Shown here piece after piece: positions 43,401-56,200 of a DNA stretch of 64,000 nucleotides (position 1 is its first letter; each line of letters opens with the position of its first letter). The notes under the pieces were generated by a model. That model had not been told where the DNA came from. It was given only the letters and a program-made list of their open reading frames with translations, and ran no database searches. The translations under genes were made by a program, and so were the position numbers. Source of the stretch: Protonemura montana (taxonomy: Eukaryota > Arthropoda > Insecta > Plecoptera > Nemouridae); the NCBI GenBank assembly GCA_947568835.1, contig OX387603.1, positions 24,700,651 through 24,764,650 on the forward strand, given 5' to 3'.

Positions 43401-46400
43401 GCTCTGTCTCGAATTTGACCGAACAGCGACAACGTCCCGAGCGACATCGGTATTTTTGCAGCCACGTCATGTGCTGACGATGACGCCGTCGACGACGGAT
43501 GCTGTGGGCGAACCGTCGGTCCACGCGCGATCTCTTCAAATCATTCGATGACCGCCATGCTATGGTAACGAGTCTTAGATCGCCGTTCATAACATGCCTT
43601 CGGGGAGGAACAGGAAAATTGATCCCACGATGGTTATCTCCGTGGTTACCTGAAAATGAGGCGCCTCGAATCTGTGCACGCTACACATGTGTCGACGACT
43701 GACGAGACCGGGGCCTGCACGATAGGTATTCAGAGTTTTTTAACGCTAGACCAAGAGGCACTTGGCCGGTCTGCCTGGGCTCACGCATCGGTGAGTCAGT
43801 CTCGAAATGGAGGCGACGGATAAGCTATCGCCGAGAGCATCTCAGTCTGAACGATGTATACCTGACAGCTTACACTGGCCAGCTTTCATCGGGTCTTGCC
43901 TTGATTGATATGTAGTGTTTGACGACGCACTGGCCCTGTGGCACTGATTTAATGGCGTCGGTGAATGAGTGGATGATGATGTTGAAGCTAGCTTGAGTAA
44001 GCAGGGAGAAGGGAAATTCCGGTGCCGGCACGTAGCCTTCTACTGTAGAAGAGCACCAGCGAAAGAACGTCTCTTTCCGAAGGATAGTCTAACTAAAACA
44101 GGAGGATTCCTCCACAAATCCATAATATCGAATGGTTGACAAGCAAGACTAGTAGAACTATCGTTGACTTCAATCCCTTCACTATATCTCTTGTACAGAA
44201 CAGGGCATGGGTTTATTGGTCACCCATCCAATACCTAACCCAGCGCAGTGTTGCTTAACTTGACCGAGTGTTGCCCGACTTTATACGAACACAAACCACA
44301 GGTACGCATTTTGATCGGAATTATTTTATGACTCGATGTTCCTGGTAAACACACCATAAATAAAGCACAAAAATGGACAAACACAATCTCGCCAGACATA
44401 TTGACGAACGCTACATTGTGACCGGCGGGCAACACGCGCGTAAAGCGCCATCAACGAGGATGCCGGGTGACACTGGCCTGTGTAATTTAATCGATAAATC
44501 AAATTCAGCCGGCGTACCACGGGAAACAGTCCCTCGGAGAAGATAAATTTCCATTTGCGAGCTCGCAAACCTAGCGACGTCGACTTGTTAATTATCGGCT
44601 CGCCGTCGGCGCGTGGTTCTGACACCTGCGACGCCGTGACGCGGTTAGCGACGCCATGCGTGCGGCGTCCGTGCGTGGGCGACGCATGTCAACGTGATTT
44701 GATTAGCGCGGGACGACGGCGATGACACGTTTTGGTGTCGCGGACGTCGAGTGCGCTAATTGTTTCGCCGCAAGCGCCGACTGGATTGTTTGACAGTGAA
44801 CATGATGTGCGTAAATATGTAATGAGATGCGGACATTGGTTTTGTCCGAGCGCTCGATTGGTATACAGATATGGAACCGAGCAACCGTCCACAGCATAGC
44901 TTTTATAACGCTGATATCTAGATTTTAATAAAAACGTCTATGAAAAGCAAGTGAGCTTATTCATTTTCCATTTCGATCATTTCAACACGGAGTAAATATT
45001 TCTTGCACGAAAAATTGCGAAAAGTTAATTAAAATCTTTGTGAAGGCGCCTAGCCCAGATCGAATTCATTATCAGTTCTACCAACGGTTCAAGAATATGT
45101 TGCCGATATATATATATGTACTTTGCAGTCTTTTTAGCAGTGAAATTGACCTTAAAAAGTCGTATAAAGAAAATTGTCTTTGTAAGTGAAGTTTGACGTT
45201 AATGTGTTTTTTCTGCAATATTATCCACTTTATTGCTGTGCGCGCGCTCGTACGTCTCGCTGAGAGCCTCAACGCCAGACAGCGACGACAAGAAGACAAC
45301 CAACCAGCAAAACATTCTGAAAACTAGCAAACAGCTTTCCGCTTGCAATTAAACACTTGATTAAGACAAGAAAAGACATAATAGTCATCAATTTCTTGGA
45401 GTTGCAGTCTCATGAGTAACATGACACAAAAGCGGGGGTCAAGTTTCAGTCTGGCAAACCCTTGGCACGGCCCCCGCTTAAAGGGGCCGACGCAACCGCC
45501 GGATTTGCGTTAGGGGTCAATTAGAATTACTTTCCGTTAGCTTGGAATTGAAAATTAACAATTCAACAATGCGCCTCGGCCTTTCGGCGCGTCCGAGATG
45601 AAACGAAACGACTCCCCGTCAAATCGACCACTCGTAAAAGTACATCGGATTGCCGGCGTCTTTCTTTAGCGGCGAGGCCAGTTTTTGGTTGCGCCAATCT
45701 CCGTGCCGGCCGTCGGCGTCGGGAAAAATACGAGCGCGCCGGGGAACAAACGACTCGCGGTCTGACGCGACCGACGCTAACGTAGTTTAGACGTCGCCCG
45801 CGAGCGCGTTAATTGTGACGCAAAGGATTTACCCCGCCGTGAGCATGGGCAAAGAGCACGAAAAAAAAACTTTTTGCCGAAGTGTTTTTCTATTTAATGA
45901 GTCTCGTAATTCGTCGCCGCTCTCCTGTGGGACGGACACTTCCTAATAATTACTGAATCTCGACCGAGCGCGACACAGAGCCGACGTGGACCCTCGTTGG
46001 CGTCGGATAGCTTACACGTGCGACTCACAGAGACGACGGAGTGTGTTTGCGATGGAGGCTGCTTTGCATATCTCGCCCGGCGCACGTTGTTGCTCGCGGC
46101 AAGTCAATTTTACGGTCGCACTGGCGAAAACAATGGGTGGAAGTCCGTCGGGTCGGTCTGACCCGTCGAGGAAATCTCACGGGCAGTGAGGCAGGTTGGC
46201 GTGGATCCCGACAGTACAACTGCAATCACATTGTGCCAGTCTCGCTTTGCGAATTTCGCGGTGGAAAATGGGACCACAAGATAACTGGGATTATTCCAGG
46301 TCAATTTTGACTCCGGGGAAAACGTTGTTTGTATTGTGTATACATACGTGCATTGTGGATATTGTGTACCGTACGCTATCTCGTTTTCAACTTTTCTGAT

Positions 46401-49400
46401 CTCAAATCATAAGCTTCGGAAAATAATCCGAGTCTCCCGCGCGCTCTGAATGGAAAGGATTGCTTTTTCACAAGATGCTCTGACTCCAAGTTTTCCCATT
46501 CCCCTTCGCGCTCGCTCCCCTGATGACGTGGTCCAGATGCACGGCTCGCCAGCGCGGTTGCAGCGTGGAAAACCGTGGGAAACCCGATACACGATCCCGG
46601 AAAACAAATATCTGGCGAGGAAAAAACATTTTCCGAGCCATCGCCTCTTGGCGAAAGAGGCCTGATGTTTATTCCCTGAGTTCAATTCTGCCCACGCTAC
46701 AACTTGCCGCGACCTTTTTATAATTTCGATTCACCAATTAGATATTTCTGAATTTGCAATGATAACATCGGCAGCGGCTTCAGCCGAGCGCGACCCTGCA
46801 AAGAATACATTAACAAACAACGATGGAGAGATGAACTTGGTTGACTTCATTATATTCGGTGAGAAGTTGCGTGCTCGGAATTGTCAGAAGTTACTTTCCG
46901 AAAGCATTGGGATAACAGTTAGGATTCAAAACGAGGTTTTCATTACGCACCGGCAATTTGCGTGAGGTGTAAGGTGCAGCAAGATGCGTAAACCCTTTCC
47001 AATTGTGCTTAAAATCTGACATCCGTCGTCGACCACTCGTTCTACCAAGCGACGGATAGAAATTAAACAGAAATGCTTGTTCGTGTACATTTTCCTTGTG
47101 TGCTAGACGAGGCTCCTAACGCACATTCCTTCTTGGAAGGCAATTGCGCCGGGCAAAGGAGCACAAATTGAAAACACTAGAGCGGAAAACAGGTGAGCCA
47201 ATACCGACCTCACATTGGAGTTGGGAAAACTTGATTCAATCGGGAAATGGTGAAACAAAATAAACGACAAGCATGTTGCAAGGAAACCAAATAAAAGTCT
47301 CCGTCGTATGAAGGAAATAGAATGTGACCAGACGAAAAAAAAACACAATGCGCTGAACAGAGAAGTGTGTTATTACTTATCCTTCGAGTTGATTACCTGT
47401 TCCTACCTTATTAGTTTAGGTACCAGAAAATTGTGCGCACATCATTAATTAGGGACAAGAATGTGTGATACTTCTGACAACATGTCGGTACAAGTATTCT
47501 CTGTACATACTTGCGATTCGGATCGTTCTCGTTTCTAACGATTCGCCTATCTTGAGTCAACGTCAGTCCAAACATTATTCGAGTGTGTCCCAATTACTGG
47601 AGCCATCAAACTGGTACCCACGGCGGGGGCAACGGACAGAACCCACCGCAGCCTCGTATAGCCATGGCACAGAAGCCACGTGCCTATTTATATGAGTCCA
47701 CCGACCGCCTCGTAATTTCGCGCATCGTCTCTGAGCTCTGACCTCCTCACGGATCGAGCTGGACCAGATCTTTAGCGTCTTTCCTTCCAAGAACCGAGAT
47801 TGCTAAAGTGAAATCTTGTGTTGGTTTTCATTATTACCTGTAATACCTCGCCCAGCAATCAATACGGCCGATATCTACCGATCAATCTAACTGCGTCGAT
47901 AGGTGAAGGCCGGGGACACGGGCTGCAATTCACGGGGGAACGGAGATGAGGTCACATCGTGTCAGGCGAGAGCCGAACCCATAACCAATCGATTAGCACG
48001 CATCGCTTGATAGGCTCGCGGCGGGCCAGGGAACACAATAGTAAATACCTCCAGACGGATAACGGAGGTCGATCTTTACTTTACAGTAGAACAATGCCTG
48101 AAAACGAGTCGCCCAATTAATTGGGATGTTGCTGGCTGGCTCTGGGGAGACGCACGCTGTGTACCGATAGACGATTGCGGCGGCGGCAATTAAAACGATG
48201 ATTAACGAGCACGTTGAAATGAACATAGGAGGGACCTTTCGTGCTACCCCTCGAAGGAATACTTTCTGATGTTATTAGGATAATGAGATGAAACGCGGAG
48301 TTTTTTTTATATAATAACGGTGGCGTACGATAAACAGTATGTTGTGTTTGCTTCGACCATGGACAGCGAAGTTATTGCGTCAATCAATTCCATTATGACG
48401 GAAATATACGTCAGTTCGAATTCCTCCACGTACATGCATTTTTTTCTTCTCGCATTTTAATAGACCAGCTGTGAAAATACATTCATGTGTAAATTCACTT
48501 CAAGATTTAGAATATTGGTTCTAAAATAATGTACATAACAGAACAGTTTTGTTAAGATGATGTTGCACTACATTAACCAAAACATGCGTTAACACTTAAC
48601 ACTTAAAATATGCGATCCGCGCAAAACGAGCCAATCTCTCGACTTTGGATGAACAAAACGGAGGCCGTTTGAAATCAGTTAGCCGCCCATCGCAGGCACG
48701 CTACAACAATCGTTGGGCACATTAGCTAGGTACAAACACGAGTGATGAGTGCCCGAGCAGGCCGGCCGTGGACCGCGGAACAAATTAGCGCGGTGCACTT
48801 TCATGCCTAGCTCATAACGTGCGGCTAACGAAGTGAGACTGGCCGATGGGATGGACGCCCGAGTGAGAGTCTCGCGAGCTTCAAGCGCTGGCATACGTGG
48901 CTATGCTGAATTTTGGTCCCAGCCCCAGAATTTAGCGCCCCCGTGAATTGCGACGGACCAGAAATTCATGTTTTTCATCGTATTGTGGCTGACGGGTGTA
49001 AAAATGCGACAAAACTCGATGTGTTCCGAATGAAAAGCATCGTGAAGAGGGAGGATATCGTGAAATATCGGCGAAAATGATAATACAATTGGCGAGACAA
49101 TCTTTCGTCCGGGATGTAGTGTGGCCAGGCTATTGAGTAGGTGGCGGAAAGAGCGATAGGCCGGGGCCGTAAACCATCGCGACGTTGAGATGAAATGCCG
49201 AGCAAACGGTTCGTCGAGTCAAGGCAATTCGTTGATGACCCGTAAAAAGTCACCCGAGGAGAACCGATCTCGCTCGGATAAGAACGCAATTCCGTCTGTC
49301 CATCTTTGTTTTGCAACGCAGCAAAGTTCATGGAGACTCTCCGCTCAAAAGGGGTTCATAATTGAATTTTAGCTAACGATTTCTGCTATTATGACTAGAG

Positions 49401-52400
49401 CTGTCATCGTGCAAGCTCGTCCATGATTTGGTCTCGGTGAGTGATGGCAGACGGAAGTGTGATGACGGATCCCGCCACGACGGGACGGTGGCGCCGACAC
49501 GTATGCCCGCAACACGTCGGCGAGTCTCATAGGGACCGTGACATGTTCCGAAGCGTCGAGTGGTTGATGGCAGAGGCGAGTGAAGCTGTTGCACTAGCGT
49601 CAGAGAGATTAACCTTCTACATAAACAGCATGCACACGGGATAGGCTTGCCCGCGGTGTAAAATGCAAATGCAACGAGCAGTGATTCCTGATTCATGGCC
49701 AGCTCGGTGAGCCCCTGCCCCTAGTAACTATTGGGCACAAAATGGCCAGAGTATGCCCATTGCCCCTATGACTCAAAAGACACGCTTAGCAGGACACTAC
49801 CCCCTGACGAGTGGTCACCAGACGGATCGTCCCTTAACCCCGCGCCTTGTCGCGTTCCTGTTGCAGTGACCGAGGCCGCGTCGGCGCAGAAGTGCTTCGT
49901 ATGTTCCCCACAATCCGGGGGATCGGCCGACGACCTGCGAGACATGTTCCCCGGGGAGACGTTGCCGTCGTGCGAGCGCTTCCGCCCCGAGGAAGAGAGC
50001 TTTGTGCGGGAGTGCCCGGTCGAGTACCGGGGATGTCTCACAGTCACCAACGGTGAGTACGATCAGATCACATCCTCAAATTGATAGATTGATTTGTGGT
50101 CGAATTATTTGGGAATGAAGGCAGATCGGTGTCTGTTGATGAGTGTTATGGTGAGGACCTAAAGTAGTCGTAGCCCTAGAAGAGTGGAGTCCTAGATGAG
50201 TCTACTCCTGTCGAGGAGCACCAAGGGGACCATCGGCTTATTGTCCCCTACGACAACTCGAACAACAGGATTCCTCCAAAAAACAACGCGATAAGGGGCG
50301 ATAAGCAAGCCGATTGATTGTTTTACAAACTTATTTTCACAACAGAACTACAATTAATGAGCTTAGAGGTCACCCATTCAATAACTGAACCGGCGCAGTG
50401 TTTCTTAACTTCGGTGATCTCACGAGGACGGTGTTGTCAACACGACAAACCGTTGATGGTAGCTACCCACATAGTCCATCGTTGAACTATTGCCCATACC
50501 TCAAAGCCTAACAACTTATATACACTATTACCTGCAATAAAACAGCGACGGTGCTGTTTTGAGGAAATGAGAACCAATTTTCAGTTCTTCAGATTCTTTA
50601 TCGCAAGTATCAGAGATTAGCAGGTATTTCGACTAATTAAGTACTTAAAAATAGTAGCCCCTACGCAACCCTCGGCATGGCGCCAATTAATATCGCAATT
50701 TAACTTAATCAGCTTAGCCGCGTGGAATCTTGGTTTAATATTTTAATTAATACTTCGCCCTGCGCACAATAAGCGATATCGCACGTTGTTACAGCGCGGA
50801 CGCCGCCGTGCCCATGATAAAGTGCCCACCTCGAATGGAAGTAGCGACCTGTGAAATACAGTCGCCGCACTAAGCAGCTTTTGCCCGCGCGAATTATTCC
50901 GCGCTTGGCTGCCGCAGCTAAGTAACGCCCGCTTAATTCAAGCGTAGCCAGAAAAACATCAACTCCTGAACCGACCGCAGTGCGCCACATGGCTGTAATT
51001 GAATGCTGGAAAACACTTGATATTTACCTGCGCCGTCCCTGCACAGAGCCGAGCCCTTCCCGATACCCGTGCTCTACCGAGCCGGCGCTCTTTTAATTGA
51101 CGGCCATTAAATTTGTATCACGGCCGCCGCCGTGCGCTCAAATTGACCCGGTTTAATGGCTTGCTTTACGGGCTCATCTAGCGAGAGCGCGAGGGGTGTG
51201 TAGGTAGGTGGACACGCGCTCGGAAAATGGAAAAACCCGCGCGGAAAAGCGCGTAGGTATCTGGCGGCTCGAGTTCGCGCGCGATGCAAATGTCATTTTC
51301 AGTCAGAGAGTAGGGCACTGCGCTCGAATGTAGCAGGGGAGGTTTTTGGGGGGCGGCGAGGGCGGAAACCCTTTGGTCTCCCACATGCATATTGCATCAA
51401 CCCGGGCACGAGTTCGGCAGGCATCACGGTGGACACGGGGGACGGGGGGACGGGGAGACGAACTGTTGTGGACGTTTAATCGGTTGTATTATTCAAAACA
51501 AATCCCAGTTTTTGTGGCACGCCGGTTTCGCAGCACGGGTCTGTTACCGCCAAAGTCGAGACGTCAGGAATGCCGCGCGATAGACGGTATCGCCGACATA
51601 GCGCGTGAAATAATTAGCGTGGAAGGCGATCGATATGTGCTCCCGCTCACCTGTGTCCGGCATTCTTTCCCTCGGGATCAAACTTAAAGAAGATATTGCA
51701 CATTTCTCACGACGGCGGCCGGCGCCACTAACTTTCTAGGGGTGTAAGGTATGCGCCATTGAAGGCAGCCTCCCCGAGGACCGGGAGTAAAGCGCAGTAC
51801 ATTCACCGCCGCCTCCCTGCGTTCCGACTCTGTGCTGAGGGGATGTAAATCAGAAGGCACGAGTCAGGATCTAGCTGAGATCCGTTGAAATGGACCGACA
51901 AGGTGGGTGCATCGGCCACGTGACTAGAGCCCGTCTTCTGTTCCAGGCACGCACGTGACACGCACGTGTAGCCTACAGGAAGTCGACGACTGCAAGTTTG
52001 CCAACCGCATCAAGTACTGCTACTGCGGCCACGCGCTCTGCAACCGCGCGTCGGACGGAGTCCAGGGTGCCATGCCGGGCCCCGTCGACGACGAGGACCT
52101 CTCGGTGGCCGAGGGCAGCGGCTCCGGCTCATCGGGCACGTTCCGTCAACGGGAACCCCATACGACCGCGTCGTCGGCGACGCCGCACGTCACTCCCGCG
52201 TCGACGCCATCGCACGGCAAGAGCAACGCCGCTCAAAGGACCGATTTGTCGTGCGTGACCTTTTTCGTCGTACTCGTGACGGCGCTCAGTGCGCTCGTGT
52301 AGACGCGCGGGTCGGCGCTGCTGCCCCTGGCCGCCCCCCCCCCCCCCCCCCCCCCGCCACGCATCATTTGGAGGCGGCGGGATTGAGAGCATTCTGTAAT

Positions 52401-55400
52401 TCGTTTGAAAATAGCAGCCGTGAATCAGAGGTCGGCGTCGGCGGCGGCGAGCGAGCGAGCGCGCAGATTTGTGTATAAAACGCGACGTCGTGGAGATATG
52501 TCTCCGCTTGGTGCGATTGTCCCGCCCGATGAAGCGTCTCGGCGAGATTGGAACGACGAGATGTCGAAGGATTTTTATGACAACGCTCTCGATGTATTCG
52601 CTCTTCATAAATTTCACTAGCGCGGAGCTCCATTGAAAAGTCAAATCAGTAGGGAATCATATATTAGCGAATCGCATCCCCTATACGTAGTACGTTACGG
52701 TATTCATGTGCGGAAAAACTTGCCAAACCCATTTGTTTGTTATTTTGTGATAATTGTTGGATGTAGTTAGAGGAGTGCGATTTGTGGCCTGGCGGGCGGA
52801 AGAGAGTCGCGCGGACGCCGCAAAATCCGGCGCGCGTTAATGAGGCGAATTAACCATGTTAAATTTGCAATATTTATCAAATACTCGTATCAAATGTAGT
52901 TAGAGATAACCAAACCACATTTAATATATTTCCCCTGTTAGTCGTTGAAATTGCAACCTAGAGCAAAAGTTCGAATGAATTATTAAAATCATGCCAATCC
53001 AATATTGCTCAAAATCCATCTTCTTCCCTTCAAATAGAGAGCCCCCTTCGTTATCCAATGTGTTCCGGAACGGTTTTTATGTGGAAATATCCCCCCTCCC
53101 CCCTAATAGAAAAGCATGCTGGTGCTGATCGCCTGAAGATTTCCCAAAAATTCGCGACTTTGGTAAACGCGCGAGGGATCCAAACCAAGCGCCTCACGAG
53201 GCGACCCGAAGAAGCAGCGGAGCCAAGCACTGAAGACCACACAATGAAGCACATGGGGTTTAGAATTCGAGTCCCTGACAACAGCGTCGACCACTAAACT
53301 TATCGATTCAATGATTACTTTGTTATTCAATTTGTAGCGCCTAATCAAAATCCGAGGTACGGCCATGTTCAATTAAAAACGTGCGGTAACTGCCAATTAC
53401 CCGGCCACGCCAGTAATTAAATAGCTAGTAAAAATAGCAATTACAGTATATCATTAAACATATATATATATACATACATAGAGGACCCACACCATGGCGT
53501 AAATGTTGGCCATTACTTTACTCGGATGCACATTTTTCAGGTGTTTGATTATTTTTGTCGTCAATCGAAACCACCGTGAAAATGGCAATGAACTCGTTTC
53601 AAGTCTTGTGCACCGAGTCTAAATGTTGAACACAATTTGTCTTTTCAGCACATTTGATCACCACACCAAATCATGCACAATAAAATAGCAACAAAAAAAT
53701 AATAAAAAAAAAAAACGTGAAAGCCTGTCTGTGTTTTTTTTTTGCGTTAGCATGGTATAATATTAATTAAGATTTGTTATCTCTTCGTGTGGATACAGGT
53801 AGCGATGGTCTTCATTGCAGCCATGTACCGATTGGACCAACGACGAGTCGGACCTCGCGTGTGTGTTTGCCAATTCGAGTGATAAATGGCGAGCACGGAG
53901 ACAGCGCAGAGTGCTTTTTGCACACGCGGCGTCCCGTAGACTCGACCGTGTCCTGGGGCGGCCGTTCAACAGGTTTCATGTCTACAACTTGCATTTCGAA
54001 CACACAAGGTTGTTCGCAGATTGCGACTGACTGAACCAGATCGGACGACGCGGACCCATTACGCTGCTCACGTCTGGGGCTACGAAACCCGAGCACAACG
54101 TCCAAAGCTTTTCATTGAAATCGAAACCGCTCGTGATATGTTTGCGGTTTTTTGTCGCGCATACTTTATGCTCCAATTTATTAGAGATTAAAGTTGTTGA
54201 AAATAGCTCCTACAAAACAGAGCATTGCAATTTTTAGCGGTGCATAGTAATTCACTCCTACCACCTCCCATGCTTCCCCAGCTCTGTTTCCTAACGTGAT
54301 TCATTGATGCATTAAGTCTATTGTCCAATAGGTAGGTATGCGCCGTGTATTTTATCATACGGCTCGCCAGCCAAGGTAATGTTTTACTGGCCAGCAAAAG
54401 GACTGCAATTTGCAAGGCATATGATTTACCACCTCCCGTGCTCGATACGCTGACACAGAGAGGCGGGTACCTACACACAACTGTACCTGTCACAGATGGT
54501 GTAACACATTGATAATAAAAATCATTGGCCACATCAGCAAACAACACGCGTATCAACGTCTTCCAATCTCTGCTAATCCGCTAGTGATTTGATAAAAACG
54601 CGGCTTTTGCCTTGATTAGAATTGTTTTTTACAAATTGCCTATCATAAACGCAATCAAGAGCGTGAGTACCAGAAATCGAGTCTGATAAGTGACAAGATG
54701 ACTGACAATAAGGATTTGATTGACGAAGATATGATTGTCGATGGGGGGCCACAGACAACTGTAAGTATCGCGATTAATTAGTTATTAAATGCCTAATGAT
54801 TAGAATTGTCAGTCAAGTGCAAAGCAACCAGTTCGAATCAATGAATACATCACAATATTCTGTCAAGGTGGCTTTAGGCAATAACCTGCCAGATAAACAT
54901 GACCTACCAATCAATTTACTATCGAAAACCAATGCCAGTAGTTTTAGTTAATTTGATGCACTAAATCGCTTGCTTTGAATTCTGATCCTATTTGCTCAAT
55001 TGGCAAATTGATTGAGACTTCCACCTTCAATTACAGTGGGTGCCTAGGGTGAATTCGATACAATACAGAGCACAAGGCAATGCAAAACACCAGTTTGCTA
55101 TCATTTGAACTATATTTAATGTAGACTCCAAAAGCTTAGTATGATTATTGAAATTCTAGAATAGTACAATTAATTTTTAGAGTACGGAATGTGTTATAGC
55201 GCTTACCGTCGTAGAGCACGTCTTGATAATGCACGTCCAGCCGATCCTTGAGCTCCTTCTCCTGCTCCTCCCACTTCTCGCGCATCATCTCGCGACGCAT
55301 GTCTGCGGAGAGCAGCTCGCGATCCCCCTCGCGGCTCTCCTCGTACAGCGGCGGCACGTACGGCTTCGGCGGAGGCTTGTCCGGCTCGTAGCCCAGCGTT

Positions 55401-56200
55401 CCCGACAAGTCTGTGTCCTGCTTTTTCATGTCTGCCAAGTCCCGTCTCAAGCATCGCCGAGTTCGACCTAGGCAATCAGTGTAGTCCACCCAATCATCAT
55501 CTGGGTCAAGATTGTCATCACTGTCACTGTTCACACGACCTTCTTCATCGGACACTAGGACATGTTCGTCCGCTATTCGGACAGGCGAGAACGTTTTGAC
55601 TGGTGGAAGTTCGACAGAGTAGTCTTTTTGTTGGAAATCAACTAGGTATCGATCGTTATCATCCTCGTGAAGGTTACTCCCGGACTGTGCAAGTTTGTTG
55701 TAAAGTTTAGTTTTAGATTCTAGCGCTTCACGGGATTTTTTAAGCAGATCCTGTTCCTCTTTGTCCTCTTCGTGATCTTTTACTTCACGGTCTCCAACAC
55801 CACTGTTTTTTCTAGTAAATATTGTTTCCTTTTTAACACGAGGTACCGGTGCAAATGGTTTTGGTTGAGATTTGGCGAGCGTAACTTCATCTTTCTTGCG
55901 AGCAAGCTCAGCGCGAAGACTGACGAGCTAAAAAATAGAAACAAAATTAGCTTCAAGATATCACTAACTAACTTAGGTTATTTCCCTCTAGAAACCCCGA
56001 AAACAGCAAAACCGTAAAACCTGTTAAGGCACTCTAACCTCACTTCGATGACAGCCAACATCTTGGTATCAAATTGGCGGACTCAATTATCAAATTGTTA
56101 ACCAAAATATTTAAACTTCTTGCTAAACCAAAATACAAAATATAATATGGCCATTGCTTACCGAGGATTTGCTTATATCTATTGTTTTTGACGAATGCAT
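33883..56200 (-). CDS. CCDC174: CCDC174 homologue, nuclear coiled-coil protein (5 exons)
   Basis: In vertebrates CCDC174 is a nuclear protein reported to associate with the exon-junction factor EIF4A3. Five exons join in phase into 546 residues (human about 467). Family hallmarks in order: SSLVSLRAELARKK at 12-25, KLYNKLA at 87-93, RYLVDFQQK at 106-114, and the DWVDYTDCLGRTRRCLRRDL motif at 158-176. Further along come LSADMRREMMREKWEEQEKE at 219-238, GVGYYGFS and a charged coiled coil in exon 3, and RPWDVGKE with DSEFAPPQAYQ near the C-terminus. The last exon has an internal duplication (residues 397-414 and 436-453). Intron 2 is 19 kb, spans the assembly gap, and holds parts of two + strand genes. 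The C-terminus ends LDIV. Confidence 0.93.
34507..34650 (-). CDS. CCDC174: CCDC174 exon 4
   Basis: Acceptor TCTCTGCTTGCAG. Reads DPAPVEVETAPSAPEVAEVV, then KKRQAVRPWDVGKEGVKETM. Donor GTACGC, phase 1. Confidence 0.92.
34651..35204 (-). other. CCDC174 intron 3, proximal part, nothing recognised
   Basis: AT-rich. An open frame on the + strand (34729-35097) has no recognisable motif and is probably chance. Confidence 0.55.
35205..35622. repeat. Inverted pair of tRNA-headed SINE family A inside CCDC174 intron 3
   Basis: A minus copy (about 35248-35443) has a tRNA-like head at 35329-35400 and the tail TTTGCAATTTAAATAAGATT on its minus strand. It is followed directly by a partial plus copy (35444-35580). 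The symmetry extends outside both tails: TAGACCTGAGCACC on the left faces GGTGCTCAGGTCTA on the right. The unit therefore has true terminal inverted repeats. Confidence 0.75.
35938..36153 (-). CDS. CCDC174: CCDC174 exon 3
   Basis: Acceptor CTCCTACAG. Begins EARAHGVGYYGFSGDEEQRR and continues as an Arg/Gln/Glu-rich coiled coil to RIRMGLPPEE. Donor GTAGGT in phase 1. First exon on the left of the N gap. Confidence 0.94.
36154..37088 (-). other. CCDC174 intron 2, left of the gap, nothing recognised
   Basis: No exon, repeat end or RNA gene that I can support. Confidence 0.55.
37089..37288. other. Assembly gap of 200 N
   Basis: Exactly 200 unknown bases, so the size is likely a scaffolding placeholder. 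It lies in CCDC174 intron 2. Open frames reported across it are artefacts. Confidence 0.98.
37289..44079. other. CCDC174 intron 2, GC-rich stretch without recognised features
   Basis: Markedly more GC- and CpG-rich than the left third from about 38540 on. Many frames stay open because of composition. None shows a domain or a plausible splice context. The signal-peptide exon of the Ly6 gene may lie here or in the gap, but I could not identify it. Confidence 0.5.
44080..44285 (-). mobile_element. 5S-rRNA-derived SINE, copy 1
   Basis: On the minus strand AAGTTAAGCAACACTG and GGATGGGTGACC (within 44218-44280) match the 3' half of 5S rRNA, including the box A and box C promoter regions. The unrelated tail contains GGAGGAATCCT, shared with copy 2. 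The 5S-like part has a deletion-like change before AAGTTAAG, so it is not a functional 5S gene. Confidence 0.75.
44286..49866. other. CCDC174 intron 2, nothing recognised
   Basis: Composition is mixed and locally GC-rich. No exon, RNA gene or repeat boundary was identified. Confidence 0.5.
49867..50052 (+). CDS. Ly6 gene, exon with first five cysteines
   Basis: Follows cgttcctgttgcag. The first two bases complete a codon from the missing exon. Reads TEAASAQKCFVCSPQSGG to VREC and YRGCLTVTN, then one base before GTGAGT. Confidence 0.88.
49867..52302 (+). CDS. GPI-anchored Ly6/uPAR (three-finger) protein, two exons, first exon missing
   Basis: Insect Ly6 proteins are small, secreted, lipid-anchored modulators of channels, receptors or cell junctions. 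The two exons give about 180 residues. A likely signal-peptide end (TEAASA) precedes a ten-cysteine domain that starts QKCFVC and ends CYCGHALCN, the classic Ly6 ending. A glycosylation sequon NGT lies at the exon junction. After a Ser/Thr/Pro-rich stalk, the C-terminus is hydrophobic (VTFFVVLVTALSALV), as expected for GPI attachment. The hydrophobic part of the signal peptide must be on an upstream exon that I could not find. The gene lies inside CCDC174 intron 2 on the opposite strand. The subfamily is not assigned. Confidence 0.85.
50130..50440 (-). mobile_element. 5S-rRNA-derived SINE, copy 2
   Basis: Lies in the Ly6 intron. On the minus strand 50368-50435 contains ATCACCGAAGTTAAG and TGAATGGGTGACC from the 5S rRNA 3' half, including both promoter boxes. 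The body carries GGAGGAATCCTG (shared with copy 1) and CTCGACAGGAGTAGACTC (shared with copy 3). Confidence 0.8.
50441..51946 (+). other. Ly6 intron remainder, nothing recognised
   Basis: Mixed AT/GC sequence with no feature I can support. Confidence 0.5.
51947..52302 (+). CDS. Ly6 gene, terminal exon
   Basis: Follows cttctgttccag. Reads GTHVTRTCSLQEVDDC and KFANRIKYCYCGHALCN, then the stalk and the hydrophobic GPI tail, ending LSALV and TAG. Confidence 0.9.
52303..54697. other. Between Ly6 stop and SLC22 exon 1
   Basis: The first part is presumably the Ly6 3' UTR; an AATAAA at 53679-53684 is one possible end. An open frame at 53815-54030 follows an acceptor-like cattgcag but matches nothing I know. 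Confidence 0.5.
52334..52355. repeat. 22-base poly-C tract
   Basis: Uninterrupted C run 32 bases after the Ly6 stop, in its presumed 3' UTR. Confidence 0.9.
54698..54760 (+). CDS. SLC22-like exon 1
   Basis: Begins ATG in tgacaagATGact and reads MTDNKDLIDEDMIVDGGPQT, ending on a codon boundary before a perfect GTAAGT. Its phase matches exon 2, which opens TPLLGDAAMASG. The assignment rests on phase, donor quality and an acidic N-terminus typical of cytoplasmic leaders. Confidence 0.72.

Noticed and set aside
38540-49866. Signal-peptide exon candidates for the Ly6 gene near good GT donors (for example 43790, 46860, 49433, 49692)
   Set aside because: Upstream frames at these donors lack a start Met followed by a hydrophobic core, so none was assigned.
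53815-54030. Possible + strand exon after cattgcag
   Set aside because: Acceptor-like context, but the translation matches nothing and it does not extend the Ly6 or the SLC22 frame.
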